Shown: positions 32,150 to 44,297 of the stretch, in pieces | How the letters are laid out: every line of letters starts with the position of its first letter | Position numbering within the stretch: position 1 is the first letter of the stretch | Assembly: GCA_963971305.1 (NCBI GenBank) | Contig: OZ020317.1 | Span: 17,006,001-17,070,000 of the forward strand | DNA: 64,000 nucleotides | Direction of reading: 5' to 3' | DNA from: Arcuatula senhousia | Taxonomy: Eukaryota > Mollusca > Bivalvia > Mytilida > Mytilidae | Made by a program: the position numbers and the translations under genes | The notes under the pieces: generated by a model | Seen by the model: only the letters and a program-made list of their open reading frames with translations | Databases searched by the model: none | Told to the model about the DNA's origin: nothing

Positions 32150-32890
32150 ATCCATTTCCTCTTTGATTGTTCCTTCTTCCACGGTATGCTGTTCTCCATT
32201 GATTGTCTCTATTATATCTAGGTGACCGATCCTGATCGAATCCGTTTTGTTGCTAGTTTCCGCTTCTTGAGTCTCTCTTCGCGTGTACTATTCCATCGAC
32301 GAGTACAAAGTCTTTTTCTTGACCAATAACTATTTATTTTTGCTGGTTCTATTACTGATCGCTGCTTCGGCATAATTTTTCTCCGTCGTCTGCTTCTTAA
32401 TTGCTTGGACCTCTGTTTGAACACTCTGAATATCTCTTCTTAATTTCTCTACAATTTCATCGATAGGAGTGTTTACACTGTTCATCTGAGTAGTGACTTC
32501 TCCTTTGACTTGTTCTATTTCTTTGCTAAGTCGTAAATTATAGACTTTAGTTCTTGGTATCCACTATTGTCCGTCTTCATTCGTTTACGTCTTTCTTCGT
32601 CGTTGTCGTCTACATATATTTCTTCTTCTGATCGAGTTCACATATATCAGTGTCTTTTTATCACTTGTGTCATTTACACAACTAACATCTACCTTGTTTA
32701 CATCTGTTGAATTTTGGCTCTGTTGGTCCGTCATACTTTTTGTTTATTTTTACACTGGATCAAGTTTTGAATTACAACTTACAGTCAATTTCTGTTTGTT
32801 CAATTTTAATCCTTATTCACTAATTAATGTCCCTGTCGAATATTTAAGTCTTTGATTAAACTTGATATTTACTATTTTAATTCGGAGCTA
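32150..32890 (-). pseudogene. LINE 5' region, ORF1-like coiled coil
   Basis: Upstream of the endonuclease, with an ATG at 32733 (MTDQQSQNSTDVNKV). Downstream in shifted frames come KKIEQVKGEVTTQMNSVN and EIVEKLRRDIQSVQTEVQ, a heptad-like coiled coil as in LINE ORF1 proteins, then basic sequence. Frameshifts break it. The 5' end of the element is placed near 32890 only approximately. Confidence 0.6.
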
Positions 32891-33159
32891 AGTTTTGCAC
32901 TGTCAACACATAAAGGGAGTTATAGAGCTTTTCAATGGTTTCATGTCATGATTGGCTGTTTGCAATGGCAGCTGAAGAAGCTGAACTAAGGTGCCTATTG
33001 AGATGATAAGTCAGAGAAGCTGACCCAATTTTTTTGTCATGCCACAAAAACGAGAACCTTTGTGGCTTCTGGCTATTGGATGCAGGTTCATGGGAGTCTT
33101 GTTTTGTTTTAATCTGATTTAATTCAGATCTATCGAATGTTCCCTACTGTCTCTGCAGT

Positions 33160-33655
33160 AGATCTGTCCCGTGCGGGGCCCGGGTGGCGAATAGGCCCGC
33201 AGCAGAGCCTAGCTTGTCGTAAGAGGCGACTAAGGGTCTTGGGATTCTGACGTCAGGTCAGTGCTCAGCCCACAGAGCGACCAAGTGTGTAGCCTAGATG
33301 GCTGAATAGGGTGGCCCTCGTCCGCGGGGGTTGTCAGGTCTATAATACGGAAACCCTGACCGCTGACCATAGTGGGCCAACGTGTGTGGAGAGTGCCACG
33401 TTTCATGCACGTAAAAAACCCCTTTGTGGACCGCCGAGTAGTGCACCACATAGGCTAAATTTTCCGCACCTACCCACCTCTCCCCTTTTCCTGTGGTTCT
33501 TCAAAATTTACCGGTCCTTTCTGTCCCACCCCATCCCCATATTTTATTTATCATCATTATTTCATGTTCATTTTATCATCTTTTTCATGTTCACCGCCTG
33601 TAAATAACCTATATAGCGTTGCACGGGCGTAAAACACCAACTCACTCACTCACAC
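33160..33655 (+). mobile_element. SINE-like element (CTCA-tail family), longest copy
   Basis: Head TCCCGTGCGGGGCCCGGGTG and GTAAGAGGCGACTAAGGGTC, body CACAGAGCGACCAAGTGTGT, tail AACTCACTCACTCACACTC. Serves with 52115-52612 as the reference for this family in the window. Frames inside (98 aa plus, 73 aa minus) recur in all copies. Confidence 0.8.
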
Positions 33656-34008
33656 TCATTTTCAATAAAAACGTTATACACGTACATACAAACAATATTT
33701 GATGTTCTTAGCATGTACATGAAGATACTACTTTTTCTAAGAATCAGGCAGAAAAAATACAATACAATCGGGTAAAGCAACCTTTTAAAGTCAATCTTGG
33801 GTAAGGGATAAATTACCTGTACCAGTCAACATTGAATTACATTGTACAGAGAAAAGTAAGGGAAAATTATATATTTTAAAATATTTTATTTTATTATAGT
33901 AAAATGAATTCATCTATACCCCAAATTCTGTGATTAGAAATTATCAATGTGCCACCCCCTGGCCTGACCCTTATGTGGAATGGTACTTAAACAGTTAATT
34001 GTACTTAC
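33656..34008. other. Intron, nothing recognised
   Basis: AT-rich, directly downstream (minus direction) of the EGF exon at 34009-34113. No further exon seen. Confidence 0.45.
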
Positions 34009-34113
34009 GATTTTCACACCTATGCCCTTCAAATCCTGATCGACATTCACAGTAATACAGCATACCATCAGAGTAGCAGTGACCATGATTCTTACATGGT
34101 GAGCTTGCACAAC
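34009..34113 (-). CDS. EGF-like exon 8 (most 3' EGF seen)
   Basis: 105 bp with phase 1 at both ends. Acceptor CATTACTTTCACAG; donor GAAAATC then GTAAGTAC. Encodes one EGF module with the spacing C-x4-C-x5-C-x8-C-x-C-x8-C, reading [14 protein letters not shown] and later [12 protein letters not shown], plus two residues after the sixth Cys. There is no calcium-binding D/N-x-D/N-E/Q before the first Cys. EGF modules of this kind mediate extracellular protein contacts. The previous exon in the gene is 39397-39498. The next compatible exon is 18236-18331, about 16 kb away across the LINE/CACTA nest. Confidence 0.88.
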
Positions 34114-35898
34114 CTGTGAAAGTAATGACTGCTTTTTACAGTGAGCTCGTACTACCTAAAAAGTGATGACCATAGTCTCGATCAACCTAGAATAGTAACT
34201 AATATGAAATTTACAAAGTGAACATTTAATAAGGCATGAACTAGACTCAATCCGATGAAAATATGTAATTTTTTGCAATTCATTTACCTGATATATACCA
34301 CATTGTTCCACCTTTTTGTCCGAATAAAGTGAAATACTTATTGACGCGACTTAAAGAGCTCATTAAAAGTTAAGTTCTGAGTACGAACGAGCTTCTCAAT
34401 TTTTTCTCGGGTTTATTTTTTCTCTGTGGTTTTCACACGATGAACATTATCTTATTGCTTTTTCTCAGCATGTTGTTATATATAAAGCCAGGTTTTACGA
34501 TGCCGTTTTAAAGTCAATTGATTTTATTTAAAAAAAGAGTAACTAAAATATTTTTTTATTTAAGTGATTTTGTTACCCCATTGATAAAGACGACTAAAAT
34601 TTTAACGACTTACCGTTAACATCTGTTAAATACAAAAAAGGTTGTCTAAGTTGGCATTATTATTCTATTATACTATTTTATTTTAAAGACAGATTTTCAT
34701 ACCAATTTCTAAGACTAATTTGAAACTACAAATCTTTTATCTACATAAAACATGTCAATAATATTTGCTTCCTTAACCATGAGCCATGCCTCATATGGTA
34801 TAAGTCATACGACAATCTACAACACTACTGGCAAAACCACCCAGGTTCAATCTCAAAAGTCCATGAGAAAAGACAATACAAAGAAGAAATACCAAAGAAA
34901 TTGAAGAATGTAATTTTTTGTACTGAAATGATCAACCGGGTCAAATTTGAATCTCTAGCTCGGGCGGATGTATTGAAGGAATCCATCTACCAAACAAAGT
35001 ATTGAGATATGTTGACAAAGAGGACAACATCAATATCAATGAAAGTAAGATTTGAAGGACCTTGCATATTTTAGGCTTTTTAGAGTATAAAAACAAGCCG
35101 ACCAGGAGAAGAGCACAGTATGTGTCCATTGGAATGCCAATATGTTATTGAAAAATCTCTCCTCCAAATTTAAGAAATATGATAATGAATTCAAGTATAC
35201 TACACTTTGTCCAATGTGCAACAAACCATGTCTTTCTAAGATGTTTTGGAAAAAAGTTATTATAACCTAAAAAAACAAAGCTCCTTGAATTTCAAAATAC
35301 CTTTTCAAAAAGTTTTTTTCTGACGTCGTGTGCAATTAAAAAACTCGAAAGTTTTAAAAGAATGAACCTCAGAAAATGACCAAGATTTAAAATTTTCTAA
35401 CAATTTTTTTGAGTTCTTTTAAGATCCAAATATGATAGATTCCACTATGATTATAAATTGTGTCATAGTTTGCTTGATGTCCTTCTTCGACAGCAGACAA
35501 TATCGTAGTGAGTTAAACGGCCACCTCTGTAGTTGAACATGATGCAGATCCAGCTAATTAACGTTCTTTTCACTGATTTTTGTGAAGTTGAAGCAATAAA
35601 TACATACTAGTATATGGTATCTTCATGTTTCTTCTTCCATAATATATGTAAAGAGTACACGAAAGAGTTATGGTTGGATATGATCGGATCTTCGTCAAAT
35701 GAAGTTATAGATGATTTAATGAATTTATCAATATTTATTTATCAATGAATTTTCCTTTTTTTCTCAATATATAAGGTATATATTTTTAACTATTTAAACA
35801 ACATGAATGTTCAGGCTGATGTATACTATATTACAAATATATCGTATTGTTATACAGTCCGCCATAAGTTAAGCACCACCATATATATATATATGTTA
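34114..35898. other. Intron, no feature recognised
   Basis: About 1.8 kb of AT-rich sequence. Overlapping minus frames at 34941-35224 lack motifs and good splice borders. It ends in a (TA)n tract at 35880-35894 where the next element is inserted. Confidence 0.5.
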
Positions 35899-37761
35899 CA
35901 GGGAATGTGTGTAATAAGAGATTACGCGTAGTCCCTAAAGTAATTAGGGATTTCATGTAATCACTGGCCATTTTAGGGAATACAGTCATGTATTCCCTAA
36001 AATTTCTAGGGATTACACGTAATCTCTGATTTTTTTTAGACATTTTTACACGTTATCCCTGAAATTAAAATTGAAATAAATAAAATATTTTACTGCTGTT
36101 TCTGAAGGTTTAACACTTTATAAATATTGGATTTATTTATTTAAACAACCAGAAAAATGTCTATCGTTCTTCAGTATGAAATTTCGGTTTGATATATAAT
36201 ATTTCATTTTATGCATATTACAAAAAATATATTATGAATCTGGAACATAACTTTTCAATTGGCCTTATCAATGTATTTGCTTTTGCTGACTTTAACGTAA
36301 CTGTATATTCATTTATTTCATTGATGGAAATTTCAGCATTATTGCTGTTATTAGCGCATTTTTCAAGTTGGGTGAAAACAGTTTTGTTAAATTTTCCCTT
36401 TTTCTGTTTACCTATTTAGATGAATCAAATTAGGTGAACATCGTTTCTGGTCTTAGGGACCGACCATTTAATTCGAAAAGGGATTTTTTTATCTGATTAG
36501 AAAATGATTTCTGCGCGAAGATTCGGAAAAGCATTATTTCATTATGTCAGAATATCTTATTCATCACAAATCAGCTTCAGAATATTTTAAAGAAAACAAC
36601 AAGAACTCCCTTCAAGTTAAGTAGTCGGTCCCTTAACATATAGTAATGTGTTGTGATCTCCTGCATATGCCCAGCATATATTCGAAGTTCTTTAAGTATA
36701 CGAAACAAGCACGACCTTGCTTTATCTTGGGACAAGCAAACAAAATCCCATATTGTCCAGACTTCTCTTTATTAATCAGTCATTATGATTTTAAGGACAT
36801 TTGGGGGATTTTTCACTTATGTTTCACTATTATTTTAGGCATACCCTTTTCCATTCAACAATAATTGTTTTGATTTTTGTTGTGGAAATGTTATTTGTTC
36901 TGGTCCATGAAATTTTGTTCCCTATGTTTAAAATACATGTGGTTGACAGTACCACTGAAATCTAATCTTACCTACTATGCTACCTAGGATCTAAAGTAAA
37001 CCTGAAATACCCTTACAAAATCATTAAGAAGCAGACTATATCTAAATAAAGTGCTAAGTTTCATACAAGAAAGTCTGAGAATCATAAGGTGTTCTAACTG
37101 GGACCCTGATTAAGTCTAAAGAGAAGCGAGACTTTATGTGATCAAAATAAATAAAAAAATTCTAAAATGAACAGATAATAATAATGAAAACCATCATTTT
37201 TATTTGACATGGTATAAAATAAAATTAATATACTAAACATATTAACAGACTTAGAAGTTAGCAGTGAAGCTCTAATGAAACGCAAAGTAAATCTTGAAGA
37301 TGTAAAACTTTAAAAGCTGAATATTGTGGCCATTCCAAAAATTTGTCTCCCTTTTAGTGAAGCAGCTTAAGTGTTGATTTATATGTAAGCTTTAAACAAT
37401 TTTCATACAAGCAGATAATAAAAGGGTAAATCCTGCCTACTACTAGTACTATATTTCGTTATGGTCATGTTATTATTATACAGAGAAATAATTAATTTGT
37501 CACGTTGCTAAATTTTTTAGACAAGAATTTAATGATATATGAAAACAACTGAAAAGGCACAATAAATAGTAAAATTGTTGTTTTACAACAGAAAAGTATT
37601 GAAACGGATTCATTTTATAGTTATTTTGGGGTCAGGAAAAACGTGTAAAAATTGTGAAAAAATCAGAGATTTCGTGTAATCCCTAGGAAAAACCAGGGAT
37701 TACATGTAATCCCCAAGCGATTTAGCGATTACGCATAATCCCTAATTACACACATTCCCTG
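35899..37761. mobile_element. TIR element with palindromic subterminal arrays, 1863 bp
   Basis: Ends CAGGGAATGTGTGTAATAAG and the inverse CTAATTACACACATTCCCTG. The next roughly 140 bp on each side repeat GGGATTACGTGTAATCCC-like palindromes (for example ATTACGCGTAGTCCC, GGGATTACATGTAATCC). It is inserted in a (TA)n tract present on both sides, so a target duplication cannot be read. The interior is AT-rich; the 76- and 72-aa plus frames have no motif. A second MITE is nested at 36453-36636. Probably a non-autonomous DNA transposon; superfamily unknown. Confidence 0.8.
36453..36636. mobile_element. MITE, GGGACCGACC termini, nested copy
   Basis: TTAGGGACCGACCATTTAAT at the left and an inverse (ACTTAAC.TGAAGGG form) at the right, 184 bp. 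Two longer copies with the same ends lie at 54001-54313 and 59761-60035. Nested inside 35899-37761. Confidence 0.8.
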
Positions 37762-38730
37762 TTTCATATATATATATCTTTATAAGAACAATTTCAAAGT
37801 AAAAATGCATACGACAGTAACTTCAACTTGAAAAGTACATCTTTAAAACACACATTTCGATGTAATGTAACACAAAGTGGTATGCAGCCCGAAAACCTGT
37901 GGTCACATGAGCTCTTCATCGGAAATGATAGGAAAGTCAATCCTGGTTGTCCTGGTTAAGCAAAAAGTAACATGATAATCTAAGTTTGACATTGAATTAT
38001 GGTCATAGTAAAAATTTTCACGTGCTTAGGTATTTAAAAGTAATTTGCAATCTTTCGATTGTTACAAAAATAGAACGGGAAGGTATTATTACAACTACCC
38101 TATTACGCCTTGTGTATTTTTTTAAAGGTTGAGTTTACATATTTTTTTTTCAGCGCCCGTCAATTTTTATTCGAATTATAAATCACGCATCTTTGTTGAC
38201 CTTTAAAACAACATTTTACATAGCAGAAAGATTTCCGAATAACATAACATGTGTCACGTATATGATAACAGTCAGATCCTTGTACAATGAATGAAAGTAA
38301 TTGATTGTTCACATTTTGCGACCATCGTTATTTTCATTGCTAAAAAAATAAAACACAGGGGAGATAATTGAATACCACTAGATATAGGAATACCCTTCCC
38401 CTTTTTGGGAGAATAATCTGGTACGAATTGACACTCTAAGAGAACCCGGATGTAACTCATTGGAGACGGTCACGAAAAAAATTGCTCCGGCAATAACTTA
38501 ATATTAGAGAATTCTGAGTACTACACTTCGCTAAAAAGATAGAACATTTTCAAATTCAAGTTTACTCCGTAAGTTGAATGATTTTTTTACTGATATATCG
38601 CGTGGAATTATTTTTTATATGAACTTATCTGTCATCTATTCTTTTACTGTCGGATGTTACTATCCTTGCCTAACAACGTCAATTGTCTGTCGATTGTTCT
38701 AAGACACTAGCGTAGCAACACAACCAGAAA
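37762..38730. other. Intron, nothing recognised
   Basis: About 970 bp of AT-rich sequence; the 62-aa minus frame at 38272-38460 has no motif. Confidence 0.45.
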
Positions 38731-39085
38731 ATGGAATGTGCGAACTGTAAAGATGTATATAAGATGCTACAATCAGTTTTAGAAATTGTATCAAACTCAG
38801 AATCCCGATATGAAGCTCTCGAAAAAGAAGTTTACCCTTTTAAAATCTGTCCAAACAAAGTTAAACTCCGTCATTTCAAAGATAGAAGATGTCGAAAGTA
38901 GAGTAGATTCAACAATCTGTTGCAGCAATATGATAGAAGAAAATGTAGAAGAGATGGACATCGTTATGCACAAAGTGGTGGATCGTTGTGAGTCAGTGAA
39001 TACAGCCCCCGTAAAAGACACAAAGCATGAACGTTTACTAAAAAGGGAAACCGATGAACAAATAAACTCTATGCTACTATTATGA
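38731..39085 (+). pseudogene. Frameshifted coiled-coil ORF, unrecognised
   Basis: Starts at the ATG at 38731 with MECANCKDVYKMLQSVLEI (a CxxC near the start), continues through YEALEKEV, then needs a one-base shift near 38830 to continue as LLKSVQTKLNSVISKIEDV, VDSTICC, NVEEMDIVMHKVVDRCE and a stop at 39083. Heptad-like spacing of Leu, Val and Ile suggests a coiled coil. The layout resembles ORF1 of a transposon more than a host gene, but no second ORF follows. It lies on the strand opposite the EGF gene, in its intron. Either a decayed transposon ORF or a lost small gene. Confidence 0.4.
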
Positions 39086-39396
39086 GGATGCAAAATTGTT
39101 TTAATATCCAAAGGTTCTTGTGTACAAAAGATAAAAATGTTTCAATGAAATATAAAAAGAGATTTTCATAATCAGCTTAACTTTTGGTGGACTGTTTAGT
39201 TGTACCTTTCTTGTCATTATGATAATGCACAAATACAATAGTTCATAAAAATGGTTTCTGCATTTGGCAAAGCAACGTACAATACTTTATCAGCTCTTGT
39301 CATTATTGCTTATATTTTCTAAAATAAAATTAGTTATGGGTCATTGTTTTCGTTCTGTTTATACCTTGTGTATGGCGATTATCTTCTAAATCTTAC

Positions 39397-39498
39397 CAGT
39401 GCAGTGTTGGCCAAAGTATGGCGATGGGCAATGGCACGTATAGCTTTGACCCTCCGGATGACAGGTTCCGCCATGTCTGCATGGATTATGTGCACAAA
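39397..39498 (-). CDS. EGF-like exon 7
   Basis: 102 bp, phase 1-1. Acceptor ACTTGATCTTATTACAG (ending TTACAG); donor CACTG then GTAAGATT. One EGF module, C-x4-C-x5-C-x8-C-x-C-x8-C: CAHNPCRHGGTCH, CHCPSPYFGQHC. It is 25 of 33 residues identical by my count to the upstream exon at 45899-46000, so the two are recent duplicates. No calcium-binding consensus. A 24-bp tandem array starts about 80 bp ahead of its acceptor. Confidence 0.9.
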
Positions 39499-39579
39499 CT
39501 GTAATAAGATCAAGTGTTTGAAAATTAAGTTGTTACCGAGAATTTCAAGCGAAAATAAATTTACTGGATCACAAGTGTA

Positions 39580-39880
39580 TGGAATGCAAGATCTGCCTTA
39601 TGATAATGTTTTTTCGTTATATGATGATACTTTTTCATCATGAGCCTAATATTTTGTCATTATGTGATGGTACTTTGCCATTATAAGATGATACTTCTTC
39701 ATTATGTGGTGATACTTCTTTATTATGTGAGGATAGTTTGTCCTTATGCGATGATATATCTTAATTATGTGATCATACTTTGTCATTACGTGAAGAAACT
39801 TCTTTGTTATGTGATGATACTTCTTCATTATATGATGATACTTCTTCGTTATGTGATAATTCTTCTTCATTACCGTTATT
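39580..39880 (+). repeat. Tandem array, about 24-bp unit x 12
   Basis: Unit words GATGATACTTCTTCATTATG with variants (TTTGTCATTATGTGAT). The overlapping 81-aa plus and 74-aa minus frames are purely products of the array (repeated HYV/YHH patterns) and not genes. Confidence 0.88.
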
Positions 39881-39883
39881 TAT

Positions 39884-40013
39884 AGCATAACTGATGAGGG
39901 GTGGCGAATATCAATTTTAATGTCACAGGTATAGAATAACGCCGGGATTCAACAAGTGCGCACGAGTTGAATCCCCTAGCGTTATTCGACACTCATCACA
40001 CCGAATTAGTTAT
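39884..40013. repeat. Foldback element with GGGATTCAAC hairpin
   Basis: Outer arms TAGCATAACTGATGAG / CTCATCACACCGAATTAG and an inner hairpin GGGATTCAACAAGTGC / GAGTTGAATCCCC. It resembles the foldback at 61657 in having a GTGCGCAC-type centre. Confidence 0.75.
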
Positions 40014-40058
40014 ACTATTCATTATATAGATAGTTTGGATAAACGTGACAAATAAGAT

Positions 40059-40182
40059 CATCAAAATAGTGAAAAAGGAAAGAAATTATTGATTGATGAT
40101 TTTTTGTATTGCGCACTAATCATCAAAATAGTGAAAAAGGAAAGAAATTATTGATTGATGATTTTTTGTATTGCGCACTAAT
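40059..40182 (+). repeat. Perfect 62-bp tandem duplication
   Basis: Two identical copies (40059-40120, 40121-40182) beginning CATCAAAATAGTGAAAAAGG and ending TTGCGCACTAAT. No mismatches, so very recent or an assembly artefact. Confidence 0.92.
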
Positions 40183-42849
40183 CTATGTTACGTATTCTTG
40201 GCGGGAAACTTCGCACGCGAGTTAAATAAATCCTGTAATTCAATCCGTGGAAATAACTCGGAAATCACGATCTATATCTATATTATAAGTGATGATGCTT
40301 TGAGTTTACGTTTCTTGTTGCGGTTTGGTTATAACTGTTATATGTGTTTTGTTTTTGTTTTTGTTTTTTTTTGGTTTGTTTTGTTGTGATAATTTTATGT
40401 CTACCGATGTTGTCTTTTTGTCTTTTAATGGATATTGTTTTAGCTAAATTGCTTATCTAAGACTAAAATCGAGTGACCGTATACTCAAAAATCAATATTG
40501 TTTAAAACGCAATAAAAAGACAAGATGTAGTATAGAGATATTTTGAATAACTTGATTTTATTATTGAGGTAAGAGGATAATTGCCCGTTTTATGGTTTAT
40601 TTCTTAGCGATGTGTACGAACTTACCGTCTACGTCTACAAAGAAAATGTTACGGATTAAACAGTCTTAATAAATTTTTCTGGCGTTTTTGCTGTACGATT
40701 TTTTTTGTTAGAGTGCTTCAAATGTATCTAACGTATGTTACAGTAAATTTGTGTAATCAGTGAATACGTGAATTTCCTAAATTTTTCAGTAAGTCACGAA
40801 CCATTTTCTTTTGATTGGGGGGATGGGAATATTTTTTATAAATATTAATTCCAATTTTTTACAGAAAAAAATAAAAATGCTCCTGAAAACAAAAAAATAT
40901 TCAAAAATTTCCAAAAAAAATTATACATCCTTTGAACTCAAATGAAAAAACCCTGATTTTTTTCTGCCTCGCTTCTTTAGGCATACATCACATTATTCAT
41001 CATTGCCTTTTGCAGAAGTTTCGAATTTTGAAATGATAATGTGTTACGAAATAGTATCACTTTTGATTTGTTAAGTACTTGCATACATAGATAGTTTTGT
41101 TCTGTTATGGTATGAACCTCTGCTGTATGACTCGATTTCAATCAGGATATTTAAAAGTAACATTGCATTTCTTAGACCTTTGTAACCTATTATACATACG
41201 CACTATTGTCGCATTATACCCATACCCATAGTTGAGAAGGGTGTAATGCTTTAGACTGGTCCGTCAGTTTGTTTACCCAAGGGATTAATATTTCCATTAC
41301 TGAATATTCCGAAACTATTGACCGTAGGCTTTCAATATTTGGAATTCATCGTATGGTCGGATACGTATTCTGATCTATTTATCGTTTACAGGTCTTTTTC
41401 CATTGCTTTTAGAATATAGAATCTGTATCATTTTGTGATGTCTGTCAGTTTCCATGACCTGCAGCCGTCCCTGGACTCCCTTGTATGAAGAATAAACATT
41501 TGAAGTGTGTTCATCTTAGACTCTGATGTCCCGATGGCAAATAAAATTATACATTTAAAAAACTACCCATCCCAAAGGTAGATCTGGAAATGTCTATTAG
41601 ACGGGCGCAGTAACTACATGGTCATTCTTCAAAGATTTCTTAAATTTCTAACTGCATTCTTGTGTTGTTTTGTAGTTCATATGATGATTTTTTTAGATGA
41701 ATTATGATATCTAAATATCATGATTAGCTTTCAGGAAATCACAAGAATGGGCGATTTTGCATCATTTACCCAAGAGTTTTTGAGGCCTTCACGATCCCCA
41801 TGTTTGTTAAGTATGCTAGTTAGTTCGCAGGATCCCTAACCAAATCAAAAAGCTGGTTTTTTTATTGATCCCTTACTGGCTTCAACCGGTACCTTTCTTT
41901 GTCTTATTTCACCCCTGACTTGCTGTTTCAGGAATTTAACTTTTGAAAACTTTTAAGCCAAAAGATGAACCTAAAAGGTAACCGTTTGATAAGTCCCTAA
42001 CGTGACAAGGTTACAAGGGCAATTATAAATGAAATATTGCTTCCCCTACTAGATAAGACACAACAACCATTGAACATGAACGAGAACAGCACGCTGAAAC
42101 CAAAAAAAAACCATAAAAAAACACAAAATAAACCGAACAGAAATCAACAACGCGACCCAATACGACTCGGGTGCTCCGGATGATTTAGTTGTTGACTTCT
42201 GTATAGGGTCTTCGACATCTACCTAGAGGCTTTATTTCAGTGACCATTTTCAATACATAAAGCAATACAGTGATCTAGCAATTTTTAAGTCTTATGCGCA
42301 TCTCATTTTTAACAAGTCTTAGAGTGATGAAGCTGGGTACGCATAGTGCACTAGTACAAACTTAATTCAAACTATTTCTCTCACATCTTTTACACCTTGA
42401 CCTTCTGGCTTGGCGGATTCAAACTTAGGCTATATTTATTACAAGGACATTCATGTTCCAAGAACTATTAGTGGGTGTGGGGAAATATTTGGCATGAGTA
42501 TGATCTGGTAGATTACATGAATGTTGTATTCTGACTTGCAGAAAAATTAGATCATAAAAGATATAAAATTGTTCCCCTCGATCGTCTGCATCTTCATCTT
42601 TACCATCAGCATTCATGTTCGAGTTTTTTCAGATTTGGTAACCGTTTTCTTGTATATTTGTTGTGTAGACCAGCAGAAGCTAATATTATACACTCTTTTC
42701 AGTATGAAATTAAGACCTATGTACAAAGAAGGAAATACAATTTTCCATATTCATAAGGTTCTTTCTAGTATACATCTCATAGACTATTGACCTCTGTTAT
42801 GTTTTCTTTCTGCCTGCGTGGAAGGGTTGAAACTACTGTCTCCTTATAG
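40183..42849. other. Large intron segment with scattered repeat relics
   Basis: 42040-42190 is a partial copy of the 22625/50155 repeat (AACAACGCGACCCAATACGA, CGGGTGCTCCGGATGA). 42290-42540 is a worn copy of the 170-bp unit of 4388-5600 (GGTACGCATAG, CACCTTGACCTTCTGG). The remainder is AT-rich without supported exons. Confidence 0.5.
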
Positions 42850-43080
42850 TCATCCATTTTGAATATCTTCGCTTTCAATAGCTTCAGACAAACCACATGC
42901 AGTTATATCATTTGTGTCACTATGCAATATGCGCTTGAAATCCTTTGCGATATGCAGAGGTGCTCGTGAACGCACGGTGCCTTTATCATGTTTATGAGCC
43001 AGTTCGTGTGAAAAACGTGCAAAATTTCCAATATCAATGATTTCATTTTTGTTAAAGGTATAGTTCAATTGAAAGAACAT
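42850..43080 (-). other. Open frame of 76 codons, possible exon or pseudogene
   Basis: The frame begins MFFQLNYTFNKNEIIDIGN and includes FARFSHELAHKHDKGTVRS, then a Ser/Asp-rich end, closing with TGA. Composition is unlike the translated AT-rich background (balanced charges, His/Lys/Asp). I see no clear acceptor, and the family is not recognised. It could be a fragment of a decayed transposon gene lying in the EGF gene intron. Confidence 0.25.
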
Positions 43081-43799
43081 CCTTTAATGCTTATTCAGGC
43101 AAAAAAAAAATCTTGGAAGATACAAGATGTTCGCCCTACACATGCCTTAATAGATATTTGTTTTTTGTACACGTAACTTCTAATAGCTTTCATTTGATTT
43201 ATCGGTGATTTCAATCAAATTTCATATGAAAATGAACATTTTCATTATGGAGGGTTTTTTTTTCAGTGCATGTAAAATATATAATTTTTCATTAAAAATA
43301 GTACTATGGCCATTAGGTTCTGTGATTTGTCTTTAAAGAAGACATTTAAGGTTGGTCATGAGCACCCTTAACGTTACGAAGATTGTTTTCATATAAGAGA
43401 ACGTTTAGTTACACACTTAAATGTCAAAGTTGACCTAAAGATGAGTTTGCGAACAGGTTAAATTTTAAGAAACCTTTTAGTTACCCGACAAAAATAAGAT
43501 AATCTTAAGACTTTTTCGTAGACATTTCTTAAATTTGCGTGTCTGAATAGAAATTAAGGGCTGTCAATCATTCTACGACTGCTTTTAGTTACACTCTTAT
43601 TTTAAAAGAGTGTCTTAAGAATATCTTAAAGTCTAAGATTGCTTTTAGTTACTGGCCCCATGACGTCAAAATTTGGCGGGAAATCAGACTCCTCTATATT
43701 TTACATAACTTTATCATTGTGGTATTTTTGGCCTTAAATAACCACAAAGTTGTATCAAGAATTTCAAAATTTTTTATATAGTTGGGTTTTAAGGTCTAT
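43081..43799. other. Intron with repeated CTTTTAGTTAC words
   Basis: Between 43330 and 43660 the word TTTTAGTTAC or TTTAGTTACAC recurs four times along with CTTAAGA stretches, perhaps a worn mobile element. No exon. Confidence 0.4.
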
Positions 43800-44297
43800 A
43801 TATACTCGTCAAAAAAAGTTACGCATACATGTAGATAGAAAATTCCCCGTACGTTTAATGCAAATCACAACAATTTCAAAACATTATTGCCGAGCTGTTC
43901 TGCAACCGATTTTCACGAAATAAAATCCAGTAAAAAGAAAACAAAATAGAGATTGTTTGTTTAATTTTGAGTAAAATCGTAACATCGCTGCTTTTAAAGA
44001 TATTGCAAGTAGAACTCAAGTGTACAATTTACGATTCAATTTCCCGTTTAAATCAATGCAAAATGTTTCGTGAAAAACATTAGTCGTGTCCTACTCACCA
44101 TCTCTTAAAAACCATTGAAGTAAGGATTTTTGTCAAAATTAATCAAACACTCTTTATTTTGTTTTCTTTTTACTGGATTTTATTTCGTGAAAATCGGTTG
44201 TAGAACAGCTCGGCAATAATGTTTTGAAATTGTTGTGATTTGCATTAAACGTACGGGGAATTTTCTATCTATGCGTAACTTTTTTTGAAGAGTATAT
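43800..44297. mobile_element. Foldback/MITE with about 170-bp inverted arms
   Basis: Left arm ACTCGTCAAAAAAAGTTACG ... and right arm inverse ...CGTAACTTTTTTTGAAGAGT, nearly identical over about 170 bp (both include ACGTACGGGGAATTTTC in inverse orientation and CCAGTAAAAAGAAAACAAAA). The loop is about 150 bp. Both ends fall in TATATACT/AGTATATG, compatible with a short target duplication. Confidence 0.85.

Noticed and set aside
39640..39885. Tyr/His/Met-rich 81-aa and 74-aa frames
   Set aside because: They are translations of the 24-bp tandem array.
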